A DNA stretch of 64,000 nt from Candidatus Woesearchaeota archaeon (GTDB taxonomy: Archaea > Nanobdellota > Nanobdellia > Woesearchaeales > ARS49). Below are positions 1-8,086 of the stretch, piece by piece (within the stretch, counting starts at the first letter, position 1; the number at the start of each line of letters is the position of its first letter). Both the position numbers and the translations under genes were made by a program. The DNA is taken from positions 496,001-560,000 of the forward strand of contig JAFCDQ010000001.1 in NCBI GenBank assembly GCA_017609645.1. The letters run 5' to 3'. The notes under the pieces are model-generated. The model was not told the origin of the DNA. It did not search any database and saw only the letters and a program-made list of their open reading frames with translations.

Positions 1-1135
1 GCATATCTGTCCTATATTCTTGAGGCGTAAACCTATGATTAGATTTCTTACCGATCCTATGTGCTTCATCAACAATCAAAATGTCCAATTCGTTTTCACT
101 TGTTCTCGCAGGAACAAATGGATTTAAATTTGTAAATAGTATTCTAGCATTAACACTTCCTGCTTTCTGACCTCTCTCCATTTTATATTTAATCGCTTCA
201 ACGAGAGGTTTTGATCTAGACGAAAAAAATATATTATATTTCTTTTTTTTGTGTGCTGCAAATTCTGCTAGTATATGGAGTGCAATAACTGTTTTACCCG
301 TACCAGGAGCCCCTTTAACTATAATAACACTATTTTCTTTTTTATTTTCTGCCTTTTTTATTTTATCAATAATGATATTTCTAGCATAAATTTGATCATC
401 CAGTAAATTAAAATCAGATTCTTTCTTAATAACATTCGAAGCACTATCTAAGAGTTTTCTAGAAGGTTTTATTGGAGATTCCATAAATTTATTAAAAATA
501 TCAAATCCATCTTCCTGACTTAATAGCTCCTTTAATCTATTTGCTAATTTTTCTATATCCTTTTTAGTGTATATTGGAAATTTGTTAATGAGTTTTTTAT
601 ATTTCTCATCAAATAAACCTTCTCCTTCTTTATAATTATAATTAGGACAATAAGCACAACCAATTAAATCAATATTGTGTTCTTCAAAAACTTCTACAAA
701 TCCTATTAGATAATTATGATACCCTTGAACTTGTTGTGATGGATGAATAACCCTTCTTTGATTCCCTCCAACATAAGTCTCAACAAAATTTCCCTCTATA
801 GATGTCGCTTCAACAGTTTGCCATTGTTTCATTTCAATATGTATTATGATGCCTTTTCCTTTTTTATCTTTTCCAAATAATAAACAGTCAATTCTCTTTT
901 GTGCATAAGGAACTTGATATTCAAAGGAAACATAAAAATTTTGTAAACCACTTAATTCAATTAAATTCTTAATAACCTTACCTGTATCAATCCAGGAATT
1001 ATATTCTGATTTACCTGCTTTTCTGCCGTTAAGTTTTATGAAATTATCTTGTATATTATCTGCAAATTTATTGATTAAAACATCTTTAAAAAAATCTTTC
1101 TGTGTGTTATCATAAATTATATTTCGATTTAACAT
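1..1135 (-). CDS. DUF2075-type nuclease-helicase, partial (3' end off window)
   Basis: About 378 residues are visible; the C-terminus lies beyond base 1. Residues ~80-102 look like a PD-(D/E)XK nuclease core (RID, then HIEMKQW, giving D...ExK). Residues ~265-375 form a P-loop helicase core with Walker A KGAPGTGKT and Walker B IVDEAHR, as in DUF2075/Schlafen-group ATPases. Such proteins act on nucleic acids and are frequent in defence islands. The ATG overlaps the TAA of the upstream MazG gene by one base (TAATG), so the two are probably translationally coupled. It is the last gene seen of a leftward operon led by a CARF regulator. Family assignment is good; the biological role is inferred. 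Confidence 0.8.
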   Translation of the reverse strand, partial: MLNRNIIYDNTQKDFFKDVLINKFADNIQDNFIKLNGRKAGKSEYNSWIDTGKVIKNLIELSGLQNFYVSFEYQVPYAQKRIDCLLFGKDKKGKGIIIHIEMKQWQTVEATSIEGNFVETYVGGNQRRVIHPSQQVQGYHNYLIGFVEVFEEHNIDLIGCAYCPNYNYKEGEGLFDEKYKKLINKFPIYTKKDIEKLANRLKELLSQEDGFDIFNKFMESPIKPSRKLLDSASNVIKKESDFNLLDDQIYARNIIIDKIKKAENKKENSVIIVKGAPGTGKTVIALHILAEFAAHKKKKYNIFFSSRSKPLVEAIKYKMERGQKAGSVNARILFTNLNPFVPARTSENELDILIVDEAHRIGKKSNHRFTPQEYRTDM

Positions 1136-1500
1136 TATTGGTACTCCGAATATTTTTTATTACATCCTTTAGCTTTTTCAACAGGATATTTCTCATCATT
1201 CTTCTTAATTTTATTATCTAATTCTGTTGTTAAATCTATATTGTATCTTTGAGCAAGTCTTAGAAGAAAATAAAAGACATCCGCCATTTCTTCAGTTAGT
1301 TCTTGCTTTTTATTTTCGTTTTTGAACATTTCGTTTATTTGTTCTTCAGACTTAAACCTAAAATGCTCTAATAATTCCGATGCTTCTGTAACAATGCCAA
1401 TTGCTAATTCTTTTGCATTATGGAATTGATCCCAATCTCTATCCTCACAAAAAGCCTTAACTTTTTCCTTTAATTCATGAATATTAGTTTTATGATCCAT
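1135..1500 (-). CDS. MazG-like nucleotide pyrophosphohydrolase
   Basis: A 121-residue all-alpha NTP pyrophosphohydrolase of the MazG/dCTPase (RS21-C6-like) group. The metal-binding pattern is visible: EASELLEHF, then EEMADVFYFLLR about 30 residues later, matching ExxE...ExxD. The family hydrolyses (d)NTPs to monophosphates and may clean nucleotide pools or serve defence. The ATG at 1500 is preferred because a TATA-like box lies about 28 bases upstream; a GTG at 1509 is the alternative. It sits between the DUF2779 nuclease gene and the DUF2075 gene in one leftward cluster. Confidence 0.82.
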   Translation of the reverse strand: MDHKTNIHELKEKVKAFCEDRDWDQFHNAKELAIGIVTEASELLEHFRFKSEEQINEMFKNENKKQELTEEMADVFYFLLRLAQRYNIDLTTELDNKIKKNDEKYPVEKAKGCNKKYSEYQ

Positions 1501-1523
1501 TTTAAACACAACAAACTTATCAA

Positions 1524-1532
1524 TATTTATAA
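1524..1532 (-). promoter_or_regulatory. TATA-like box before mazG-like gene
   Basis: On the minus strand TTATAAATA is centred about 28 bases upstream of the ATG at 1500, the distance expected for a leaderless archaeal transcript. It lies just before the stop of the preceding gene, so the last two genes of the cluster may have their own promoter. Confidence 0.4.
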
Positions 1533-1533
1533 T

Positions 1534-3015
1534 TTATTTTCCCACAACTTCTTTTAATTTCTCTAGTATAATAACCTCTGCCCATGTATCCAATTCACAA
1601 TACTTTTCTAAGGCATCTCTGACTTTCTTTATTTCTTCTGGAGTTTCTTTTCTACCATCAAAATGACCGTGAGTTATATAAAAATATCGCATACTAGCGT
1701 CTCCACCTTGAGCTATTTCCATTCCTTCATAACTCTTCCCAGTAAGTGCAGGTAAAACTTTCTTTATAGAAGCACTTCCTTGTTGTTTTGGATTGTAATA
1801 ATGAAAGTTTCTGAAAGGTATTAACAAATCAATTATTCTTGCATTTATACCTTCTATCCAATCTTTATACTCTTTTAAAAATTCTCCACATTCTTTAAGT
1901 CTTGCTTTCTCAAATGATTGATTATAAACTATTACACTTCCCTTTGTGCCTAACAATTTCTTTAACTCAGACATAAATTTAGGTCTTGGATCTTTATCTC
2001 CTTCAGCTAAGAAAGAATAATGCTTAATCTCTGCTTCAGGTTTTTCCTGTACATGCAAACTAAACTGAAAAACCACTTGCTGATAAGGTTTTAAGCCATC
2101 ATAAAGAGGAATTGCAGTATTATAAGTTTCAAAGTCTAAGAAATAAAGAGGATATTCTAATTCTTTCAGGAAATGTTTAATTCCTTCTTTATGAATATAA
2201 GGTTTGCCTGTTTTTTCACATTCATGCTGTATTTGTTGATTTGTTGTTAATTTATACTCATCAGGAATATCTTTAATACAAACAATTCCTTCTTCAAATA
2301 AATTAAATGACTTTTTCCCACCCCTATACAAATTAAAAACACTATTCTTAGGAAGAAATCCCCAGCATTCATCATATAAAGCACAAACATAAGGTTTTTT
2401 GCAATGAGGTCCTATGCCTTTTTCAAGTCTTTTCTTTTGTGAAATAATTTTTAATGCTTGGTCTATTCTTTCTTGTATTCCTTTAATTGCTTCCCTTACT
2501 TCTTCAGTTATATCTTGTAGTTTAAACAGTTTTTTAGGCTCTAATTTACCTTTTCTTACATATTCATTATTAATATGCATCAAAAAGCATTTTCTTATCT
2601 TTAAACCGCATTTTTCATAACAATATTTCTGAAAAGAAACATCTTGAATATTAATATCTTTAACTTCAGTAGAACTTTTAACTTCAATTATATCCCATTC
2701 ATCTCCCTTAGGATCTAAAATATCTGGTCTTGAGAAAATATTGTCAAACATAAATCCTGCTTCAAATAAAGGCTTTTTCTCTTTAAGCAATTCTTTAGTT
2801 TTCTTTATATTTCCTATAAAATCATCACTTTTAATAAAAATCCCTTTAGGAAACAGAGAAGTAGCTAATTCTCCTACTAAAGTTCCTTGATCAAAGAGAT
2901 ACTGAGATGCTTCATCTATCTCAGGAATAAGATCAGAATCATTAAAATTAATCCAAAGAAGCTTAGGACATTGTAAAAACAGCAAATATTTTGATTTTGT
3001 CAGGAGTTTTGTCAT
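1534..3015 (-). CDS. DUF2779 family RecB/Cas4-like nuclease
   Basis: 493 residues, full-length for the DUF2779 family. Residues ~8-20 carry a CP motif (FLQCPKLLW); residues ~95-125 have DIIEVKSS followed by a Q...Y pair, the RecB/Cas4-type PD-(D/E)XK nuclease core; three cysteines at ~205-218 (HCKKPYVC...DEC) could complete a Cas4-like Fe-S cluster with the N-terminal cysteine. The C-terminal half begins with FLDFETY (~290), typical of DUF2779 and suggestive of an RNase H-like exonuclease fold. Its ATG overlaps the stop of the GmrSD gene by 4 bases (ATGA). DNA-processing or defence nuclease is the likely role; the substrate is unknown. Confidence 0.82.
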   Translation of the reverse strand: MTKLLTKSKYLLFLQCPKLLWINFNDSDLIPEIDEASQYLFDQGTLVGELATSLFPKGIFIKSDDFIGNIKKTKELLKEKKPLFEAGFMFDNIFSRPDILDPKGDEWDIIEVKSSTEVKDINIQDVSFQKYCYEKCGLKIRKCFLMHINNEYVRKGKLEPKKLFKLQDITEEVREAIKGIQERIDQALKIISQKKRLEKGIGPHCKKPYVCALYDECWGFLPKNSVFNLYRGGKKSFNLFEEGIVCIKDIPDEYKLTTNQQIQHECEKTGKPYIHKEGIKHFLKELEYPLYFLDFETYNTAIPLYDGLKPYQQVVFQFSLHVQEKPEAEIKHYSFLAEGDKDPRPKFMSELKKLLGTKGSVIVYNQSFEKARLKECGEFLKEYKDWIEGINARIIDLLIPFRNFHYYNPKQQGSASIKKVLPALTGKSYEGMEIAQGGDASMRYFYITHGHFDGRKETPEEIKKVRDALEKYCELDTWAEVIILEKLKEVVGK

Positions 3016-5378
3016 TTTTTCTGATTTTCATAAGTTTTTTTTATTAACCTCATTAGCACTTCTAATGGTGTTTTAGAAGTTACTTTGACATAATCCCAAT
3101 CTTCTTCATCATCTTTATAAAATTCAAGTTCAGAATAATCTTCAGGATTAACATTGATTCTCAGTCCCACTCTTAAGAAATCTTTTCTACAACCAATCAA
3201 ACAAAAATTTTTCCTTGCACTAAAAACAATCCGAAATTTATTTGTATGTTCTTGCACATCTTCTTCTACTTCTAAAATAGAATTTCTTAAATTATCAACG
3301 TAATTAACTAATTTAGGATCATCTATTTTTTTTAAGTGCTCAGAAATATCATATTTTTCAAGAATTTCTTTGTTTTGTATATATGTTTGTTTAATAATTC
3401 CTAAAATATAATCTAAATCTGATTTAGAAATTAAAGAAAATTCATATCTGCCAGTTCCGTGATGACCTATTTCTGAAACATCTCGCAATAATTTTTTAGG
3501 GTCTTCTAGATTAGATGCATTTAACCATATTTTTATGACATTGTTTCTTATAGCTAAAGTTAAAAAATTACTTCTTCCAAGTTTAAATGCATCATAGAAT
3601 TTTTTTGACTCAAAACGTATATCCTTTCCTAGTTGCATAACTTTCTCTTTTAATTCCTGATTTATTTTTTCCAAATCTTCAGAAATCATTATCTTTTCTT
3701 CGTCTTCTTCAGGAATTTCTTGGTTAACATCTATTTCAAATAATCGACTAATTTCATTTAAAATCCATTGCTGTCGTTCAAATATTTCTTTTTTAGTCCA
3801 TTCTAACTTGTCTTTATTTTGGTCAAAAACTTGTTGTGTGATTCTGAAACCAGTAACACCATCTCTACCAATGCCAGAATAAACATCTATTTTATTCGGA
3901 AAGGGGTTATTACTAGCATTAATATTTTTTTTACCAGATAATAAGGTTAAATTGCCAATTGTATTAACTAAATTTTCAGCAATTTCATGGCTGAATCTTT
4001 CAGACCAATAAGATATTTTAGAATAAGCTTGCGGTAAAATATGTTCAACATGAAGTGCTTTTTCTAGCTCAATAAAATTAATATTAGAATCATCTGTTTG
4101 TTGATATTCTATTAAAATCAAAAGAGGCTTACACCAAGGCAGGTCGTAAGCATCTTCTTTAAGATTTCTTAATGCTCTTACAATAACTCTATCTTCTTTA
4201 ATTTTCTTATTTAGTTCTTTCTCAATATAATTTATGTCTTTTTTATCTTTAATCCAACCAATTATATTAAAAGACGCTTGTTTTATTTTTGGTGTTGTGT
4301 AATCAGCTAACCAATATAAGTAATAAAATTTTCTAAGTACTTTAACTAATTCAATAAAATTTTGTTTATCCCAATTTTCTAATTTAGCAGTAAGAAGAAT
4401 TGTTTTCCAATAAACCTTGTGTTTTAAGTATTTTAATGAATAAATTTCTTTAGAGTCTTCATTTAAGATATGATCAATATGCTTAATTAATTTTTTAAAT
4501 TCAAATATAATTTCTTTTGATTCTCTTTTTTTGAATTTTGTTTGTAATTCATCGGAAAGTGCTTTTTTAGGATTTTTTGCTAACAAATAGTATAAATAAT
4601 AATTGAAAAGTTCTGTTAGATCTTCATCCATTTCTTTTGCCTTTTTTTCTATTTCAATCCATTCTTGCTCAAACACTAACAAATCTTCCTCACTTGCTAA
4701 TTTACTCATTAAATCATTTTTTATTAAATCGGAAGCTGTTAAATCCAAGCCTCTATCATTAAGAACTTTGAATAATTTAAATGCAAAAGAACGTTTTGTA
4801 CACTCTATTGTAATTAATCTAACTCTGTCCAAAAGATAATCAGTAAATTTTTCAATTGACTCAGGGGATTCTTTTTCTGTTTTTTCTTTAAAAATGCAAG
4901 CAGTATTAAAAAATTTGTCAATTTTTCTTTGGCTTTCTTTTTTATCGAAATTAACTTTTTTTATTATTTCTTGTTCAAATGCATTTTGATTTTGCACTTG
5001 TGTTCTAAATTTTAATCTTTCAACACCACTTTCAATATTTTTAATTCGACCCAAAATTCTCTTTTTTTTAGCATCATCTGAATGATTTTTATAATATAAA
5101 TCTCTTAATACACAAAACAGTATAGTTAAAGTAGTAAGTCTTTGTTGTCCATCAATAATATCTAAATATTTGCTATTTTCATTTCTTGTTAAAATTATTG
5201 AACCTAAAAAATATTCAGAATCGCCTTCCTCAAAAGCATTCCAAATATCGTCCCACAATTCTTCTACTTGTTCACTATCCCAACGATAAGGTCTTTGATA
5301 AGGTGGAACTTGATAGCATTTTTCCCCGCCAAATATTTCAATTATATTTTGACTACTTGGTATAAAAATTTCATTCAT
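3012..5378 (-). CDS. GmrSD-type DUF262/DUF1524 nuclease
   Basis: 788 residues. The N-terminal DUF262 domain shows YQRPYRW (~25) and the (I/V)DGQQR motif as DIIDGQQRLTTL (~75), used for nucleotide binding or hydrolysis in GmrS. The central DUF1524 HNH-like nuclease has HVEHILPQ (~443) with N-rich downstream motifs. The C-terminal ~180 residues resemble DUF5655 (GRYEFSLIS...). GmrSD proteins are type IV restriction enzymes that cut modified DNA such as glucosylated hydroxymethylcytosine. The start is set at the ATG because GAGGT lies 7 bases before it; a GTG two codons upstream overlaps the CARF stop. It is co-transcribed with the CARF regulator. Confidence 0.88.
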   Translation of the reverse strand: MNEIFIPSSQNIIEIFGGEKCYQVPPYQRPYRWDSEQVEELWDDIWNAFEEGDSEYFLGSIILTRNENSKYLDIIDGQQRLTTLTILFCVLRDLYYKNHSDDAKKKRILGRIKNIESGVERLKFRTQVQNQNAFEQEIIKKVNFDKKESQRKIDKFFNTACIFKEKTEKESPESIEKFTDYLLDRVRLITIECTKRSFAFKLFKVLNDRGLDLTASDLIKNDLMSKLASEEDLLVFEQEWIEIEKKAKEMDEDLTELFNYYLYYLLAKNPKKALSDELQTKFKKRESKEIIFEFKKLIKHIDHILNEDSKEIYSLKYLKHKVYWKTILLTAKLENWDKQNFIELVKVLRKFYYLYWLADYTTPKIKQASFNIIGWIKDKKDINYIEKELNKKIKEDRVIVRALRNLKEDAYDLPWCKPLLILIEYQQTDDSNINFIELEKALHVEHILPQAYSKISYWSERFSHEIAENLVNTIGNLTLLSGKKNINASNNPFPNKIDVYSGIGRDGVTGFRITQQVFDQNKDKLEWTKKEIFERQQWILNEISRLFEIDVNQEIPEEDEEKIMISEDLEKINQELKEKVMQLGKDIRFESKKFYDAFKLGRSNFLTLAIRNNVIKIWLNASNLEDPKKLLRDVSEIGHHGTGRYEFSLISKSDLDYILGIIKQTYIQNKEILEKYDISEHLKKIDDPKLVNYVDNLRNSILEVEEDVQEHTNKFRIVFSARKNFCLIGCRKDFLRVGLRINVNPEDYSELEFYKDDEEDWDYVKVTSKTPLEVLMRLIKKTYENQKK

Positions 5379-5380
5379 TT

Positions 5381-5986
5381 TCACAACCTCGCAATTCTTC
5401 CTACATCAGTTAACTTTAAACCTTCATTTTCTTCTATCAAATCTAAATCTTGGAGTTCTTTGATATTTCTATACAACATTCCCCTTGATATACCTACTGC
5501 TTCAGCTAATTTTGCTAAAGTGTTAAGTTTGTGATTTGCTATTTTTTCCATAACCCTTTGCTGACTAGGAGTCAAGTTAAACGAAAGTTTTGGGAGATAA
5601 ATTAATTTATTTTCTTCTTCAGTTACATATATGATTTTTTGTATTTTTTTTATTCTGCAATATGAGGCATATAATAAGCCTAAACACATTGTTTTTCTGC
5701 CTGAAGTTACATTTGAATAGATTAAGTCTTTATCATCAAGCAAATCTATAAGTTTAACAACTTCTTCGGCAATTTGAACTATGTCATAAGGGTCAATTTT
5801 GATTGTTTTTATTTCAACAACAGAGCCTAGTGATTTTTTTATTATTTCTAAGGATTTTTCTTGTTTGCCATCAGGTCTTTTAGATAGAATTAAAATAAGT
5901 TTGTCTGCTCCTAATTTTGTTGTTGTTAGCATTACTGGTTCAATTCCGTATAAAGTTGCTATTATGACTTTTGACACTCCTTCCAC
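5381..5986 (-). CDS. CARF-wHTH transcriptional regulator (Csa3-like)
   Basis: 201 residues in two domains. Residues 1-130 form a CARF-type Rossmann fold with the ligand-loop motif NVTSGRKTM (~94-102). Residues ~138-200 form a winged helix (TLAKLAEAVGISRGMLYRNI). This architecture matches Csa3 and related CARF-HTH regulators that respond to cyclic oligoadenylate or other nucleotides. It is the first gene of a leftward operon with GmrSD, DUF2779, MazG and DUF2075 proteins, and reads divergently from a TIR module. The start is a GTG with a TATA-like box about 27 bases upstream, so the message is probably leaderless. There is no CRISPR array or type III effector gene in the window, so its ligand source is unknown. 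Confidence 0.8.
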   Translation of the reverse strand: MEGVSKVIIATLYGIEPVMLTTTKLGADKLILILSKRPDGKQEKSLEIIKKSLGSVVEIKTIKIDPYDIVQIAEEVVKLIDLLDDKDLIYSNVTSGRKTMCLGLLYASYCRIKKIQKIIYVTEEENKLIYLPKLSFNLTPSQQRVMEKIANHKLNTLAKLAEAVGISRGMLYRNIKELQDLDLIEENEGLKLTDVGRIARL

Positions 5987-6006
5987 CCCTTAGTGTTTAA
6001 AATGGG

Positions 6007-6020
6007 TTTTTATATTTAAA
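6007..6020 (-). promoter_or_regulatory. Promoter of the leftward CARF operon
   Basis: The minus strand reads TTTAAATATAAAA, centred about 27 bases from the GTG start of the CARF gene, the usual TATA-to-start spacing for leaderless archaeal mRNA. Confidence 0.5.
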
Positions 6021-6080
6021 TGTTTGGAATTTTAGTTAACATATTGAATTTTTAGTGTTTATGTCTACTAAAAGATAAAC

Positions 6081-6099
6081 TTTATATACTTGTAAGTAT
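6081..6099 (+). promoter_or_regulatory. Promoter with inverted repeat for the TIR operon
   Basis: TTTATATACTT is a good TATA-like box about 40 bases upstream of the rightward operon. It overlaps ATACTT-GT-AAGTAT (6086-6099), a 6-base inverted repeat with a 2-base spacer. That placement fits an operator for a dimeric winged-helix repressor; the CARF-wHTH protein encoded just to the left is the obvious candidate. Binding is inferred only. Confidence 0.4.
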
Positions 6100-6125
6100 T
6101 TAGAATTAAAAAACGGGGTGAAAAA

Positions 6126-7041
6126 TTGGATGAAACCATAGTCCAGGAAAATGACACAATTATATCCAGTATTAAAAGTCAACGAACAAAGTATGTTGAG
6201 TTTATGGCAAGGGCTGCCATTGAAGTGCATAGTTGTAAGATTGCAAGATCTGATTTCTCCTAAAACTTTAAAGCCAAATAAAACTTTTTTTAGAATCAAA
6301 AAGAAAGGAGGGATACACAATTTTTTAGGATTTCATAAAAATATAATTCTTTCTTTGATTATAAAAGATGAATTAATAGCAAAATGTGATGTCAAAAAAT
6401 ATGCAGAAATCATTAATGCTTTAAAACCAGATTTTTACATCACTATTGATGGAACAACTTATGAAGACGATGAAGAAAAAGTTGCTGAGAAAGAGATAGA
6501 AAGGTGTTTTCTTGAAACAAAAGAGTTAATTAAATTATGCGTGGATTCAAAACCTCTGGGTTTGGTTAAAGGTCGCACTAAAAAACAAATTCTAAATCAT
6601 GTTTTTCTTTTGAAAGGATTAGGGATTAATGATTTTGTTTTTCATATAGGTGATTTTTTTAGAAATAACTCCACAACAATGCTAGATAGGGCTAAGACTT
6701 ATTCTTTGTTGATAAGAAAATATTCAGATAGCCTTATTCTTTATGGCATGGGTTCACAGAAAAAATTGTTTGAGTTTTCTTTTGCTGATGCTTATGTGAC
6801 TTTTAATCATTTTGTCAAAGCTAGAAATGGAATGAGGTATTCAGGAACAAATGTTTTAGAATTTACTGGGGGTTATAAGTATGAGATTGTTAGAAAAAAT
6901 CTTGTTGAAATGCTGAAAAATATTGACAAGATGAAACCGCAAAAAAAGTTAATTGAAGGAGGTGTTTGTCTATGGGAGGCGGAACTAGAGGAACAAGAAT
7001 TAGTTATGTCGCACATAAAAGTCCCAGTCAGAGCAGTTTAG
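6126..7041 (+). CDS. TIM-barrel protein, TGT/DpdA-like (tentative), apparent frameshift
   Basis: The main frame runs from ATG 6151 to 7041 (296 residues). Its C-terminal half resembles tRNA-guanine transglycosylase-type barrels: GLVKGRTKKQI, LGINDFVFHIGD, ILYGMGSQKK and a late ARNG motif like that near the TGT active site. The fit is partial, so the family is tentative. The N-terminus is odd. A different frame begins at TTG 6126, five bases after GGGGTG, stays open for 45 codons with purine-first codon bias, and ends at TAA 6261-6263; the main frame lacks that bias before ~6255. A +1 shift at TCC-TAA would join them; an indel is the alternative. The 3' end overlaps the TIR gene by 70 bases. 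Probably part of a three-gene defence module. Confidence 0.5.
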
Positions 7042-7460
7042 ATCAATACAAATCTACTGCTCCAAGTGGTGCTAAAAAGAGAGCTTTTATTAGTTTTCAT
7101 ATGGATGATGGATTGCAAATTTATCTTTTAAGGCACCAAGCAAGAAGTGATAAGTTTGATTTAGAATTTACTGATTATTCTATCAAAGAACCTTTTGATG
7201 AGAAATGGAAAACACAATGCACTCCTAGAATAAAAAATTCTTCTGTGCTAATTGTTATGATTGGTGAAAAAACTCATACTAGACCTGCTGTTTTATGGGA
7301 GATAAATAAAGCTTATGAGTTAGGCAAGCCTGTTGTTGGTGTAAGGATTTATCGTGATGAAAACCATACGATTCCAGAACCAATGATGCAAAATGGTGCT
7401 AAAATTGTTAATTGGAAGATGTCTGAGATTCAAGATGCTATTGATGAAGCAAAAACATGA
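6972..7460 (+). CDS. TIR-domain protein (ThsB/MTH538-like)
   Basis: 162 residues from ATG 6972, chosen because GGAGGTG lies 7 bases upstream; it replaces a TTG two codons earlier. After ~35 low-complexity residues comes a TIR-like fold: KKRAFISF (first strand), a central LIVMIGEKT strand, then RPAVLWEINKAYELGKPVVG, which holds the likely catalytic glutamate. This matches the MTH538/ThsB group of TIR proteins, which in Thoeris turn NAD+ into signalling cyclic ADP-ribose variants. It lies inside the 3' end of the TGT-like gene and shares ATGA with the following membrane protein. Family good; signalling role inferred. Confidence 0.78.
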   Translation: MGGGTRGTRISYVAHKSPSQSSLDQYKSTAPSGAKKRAFISFHMDDGLQIYLLRHQARSDKFDLEFTDYSIKEPFDEKWKTQCTPRIKNSSVLIVMIGEKTHTRPAVLWEINKAYELGKPVVGVRIYRDENHTIPEPMMQNGAKIVNWKMSEIQDAIDEAKT

Positions 7461-7930
7461 AGTTAGAAAAACCTTTGATTAATGAAAAGTACACTAAAAA
7501 AGATTTACCTATTTTATTAGAACAGTATAAGCTTATTTGTGATGGTGCTGACAAAATAACTGAGAGAAGGCAAAACTCTAATAAGTTTTATTTAGGAGTA
7601 AATTCTTTCTTGTTTGTTGTCGCAGGTTATGTGGTAAGTTTAAAGTCAAATTTGATCCCTGTTTTAATTTCTTTCGTTGGCCTTATGGTTTCTTTTTGTT
7701 GGTGGCGTAATATAAATTCTTTTAAACAATTGAATGCTGCCAAATTTAAAGTAATTCACGCATTGGAAGAATATTTACCTGCAAGAATTTATAAAAAAGA
7801 AGATGAGTATTTGAGTAAAGGATATTACAAATTAACAACAGTTGAGAAAAAAATTCCTTTTATATTTTGCTTATTATATTTCGTAATCATATTTTTTATT
7901 CTTGTTAATCTGATTTTATCTTTAATTTAA
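7457..7930 (+). CDS. Small membrane protein, RipA-like, linked to TIR
   Basis: 157 residues with a soluble N-terminal segment (AD.ITERRQNSNKFYL), two close membrane helices (~50-90, ending in a CWWRNINSF motif), an amphipathic part with KFKVIHALEEYLPAR, and a C-terminal membrane helix (~135-157). The layout resembles the small octameric membrane proteins annotated as RipA family, and more loosely SLATT-type pore proteins. Start overlaps the TIR stop (ATGA), so the two are coupled. In a TIR module a membrane protein could be the death effector. The family name is from memory of the motif pattern. Confidence 0.55.
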   Translation: MKLEKPLINEKYTKKDLPILLEQYKLICDGADKITERRQNSNKFYLGVNSFLFVVAGYVVSLKSNLIPVLISFVGLMVSFCWWRNINSFKQLNAAKFKVIHALEEYLPARIYKKEDEYLSKGYYKLTTVEKKIPFIFCLLYFVIIFFILVNLILSLI

Positions 7931-7963
7931 AAAAATAAGAAAATTACTCTTTCCTTTCCTGCA

Positions 7964-8019
7964 ATATACGCCTTCTTACTCATCTTCATCCCAACCACAG
8001 CCTTGGCAAGACAATATGA
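7964..8019 (-). repeat. Degenerate tRNA-Gly-like repeat, copy 1
   Basis: The plus strand keeps the order CGCCTT...CCACAGCCTTGGCAAG, matching the acceptor end and the anticodon arm of the intact tRNA-Gly at 12774-12845. The T arm is replaced by CTTACTCATCTTCATCCC, which is shared with the other relics rather than with the functional tRNA. The D arm is mostly lost. Non-functional as tRNA. Confidence 0.6.
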
Positions 8020-8086
8020 ATATATAAATCTTGTTCTGAGCCAAACACACAACCTTTATTAACCCCTTTCTTCTAAAACTGCTATC

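Noticed and set aside
5987..6320. 94-residue minus-strand frame opposite the TIR operon start
   Set aside because: It lies antisense to the promoter region and to the first gene; no start signals.
6126..7930. Canonical Thoeris system
   Set aside because: A ThsB-like TIR is present but no ThsA (SIR2/SLOG or macro effector) is next to it, so the name does not fit.
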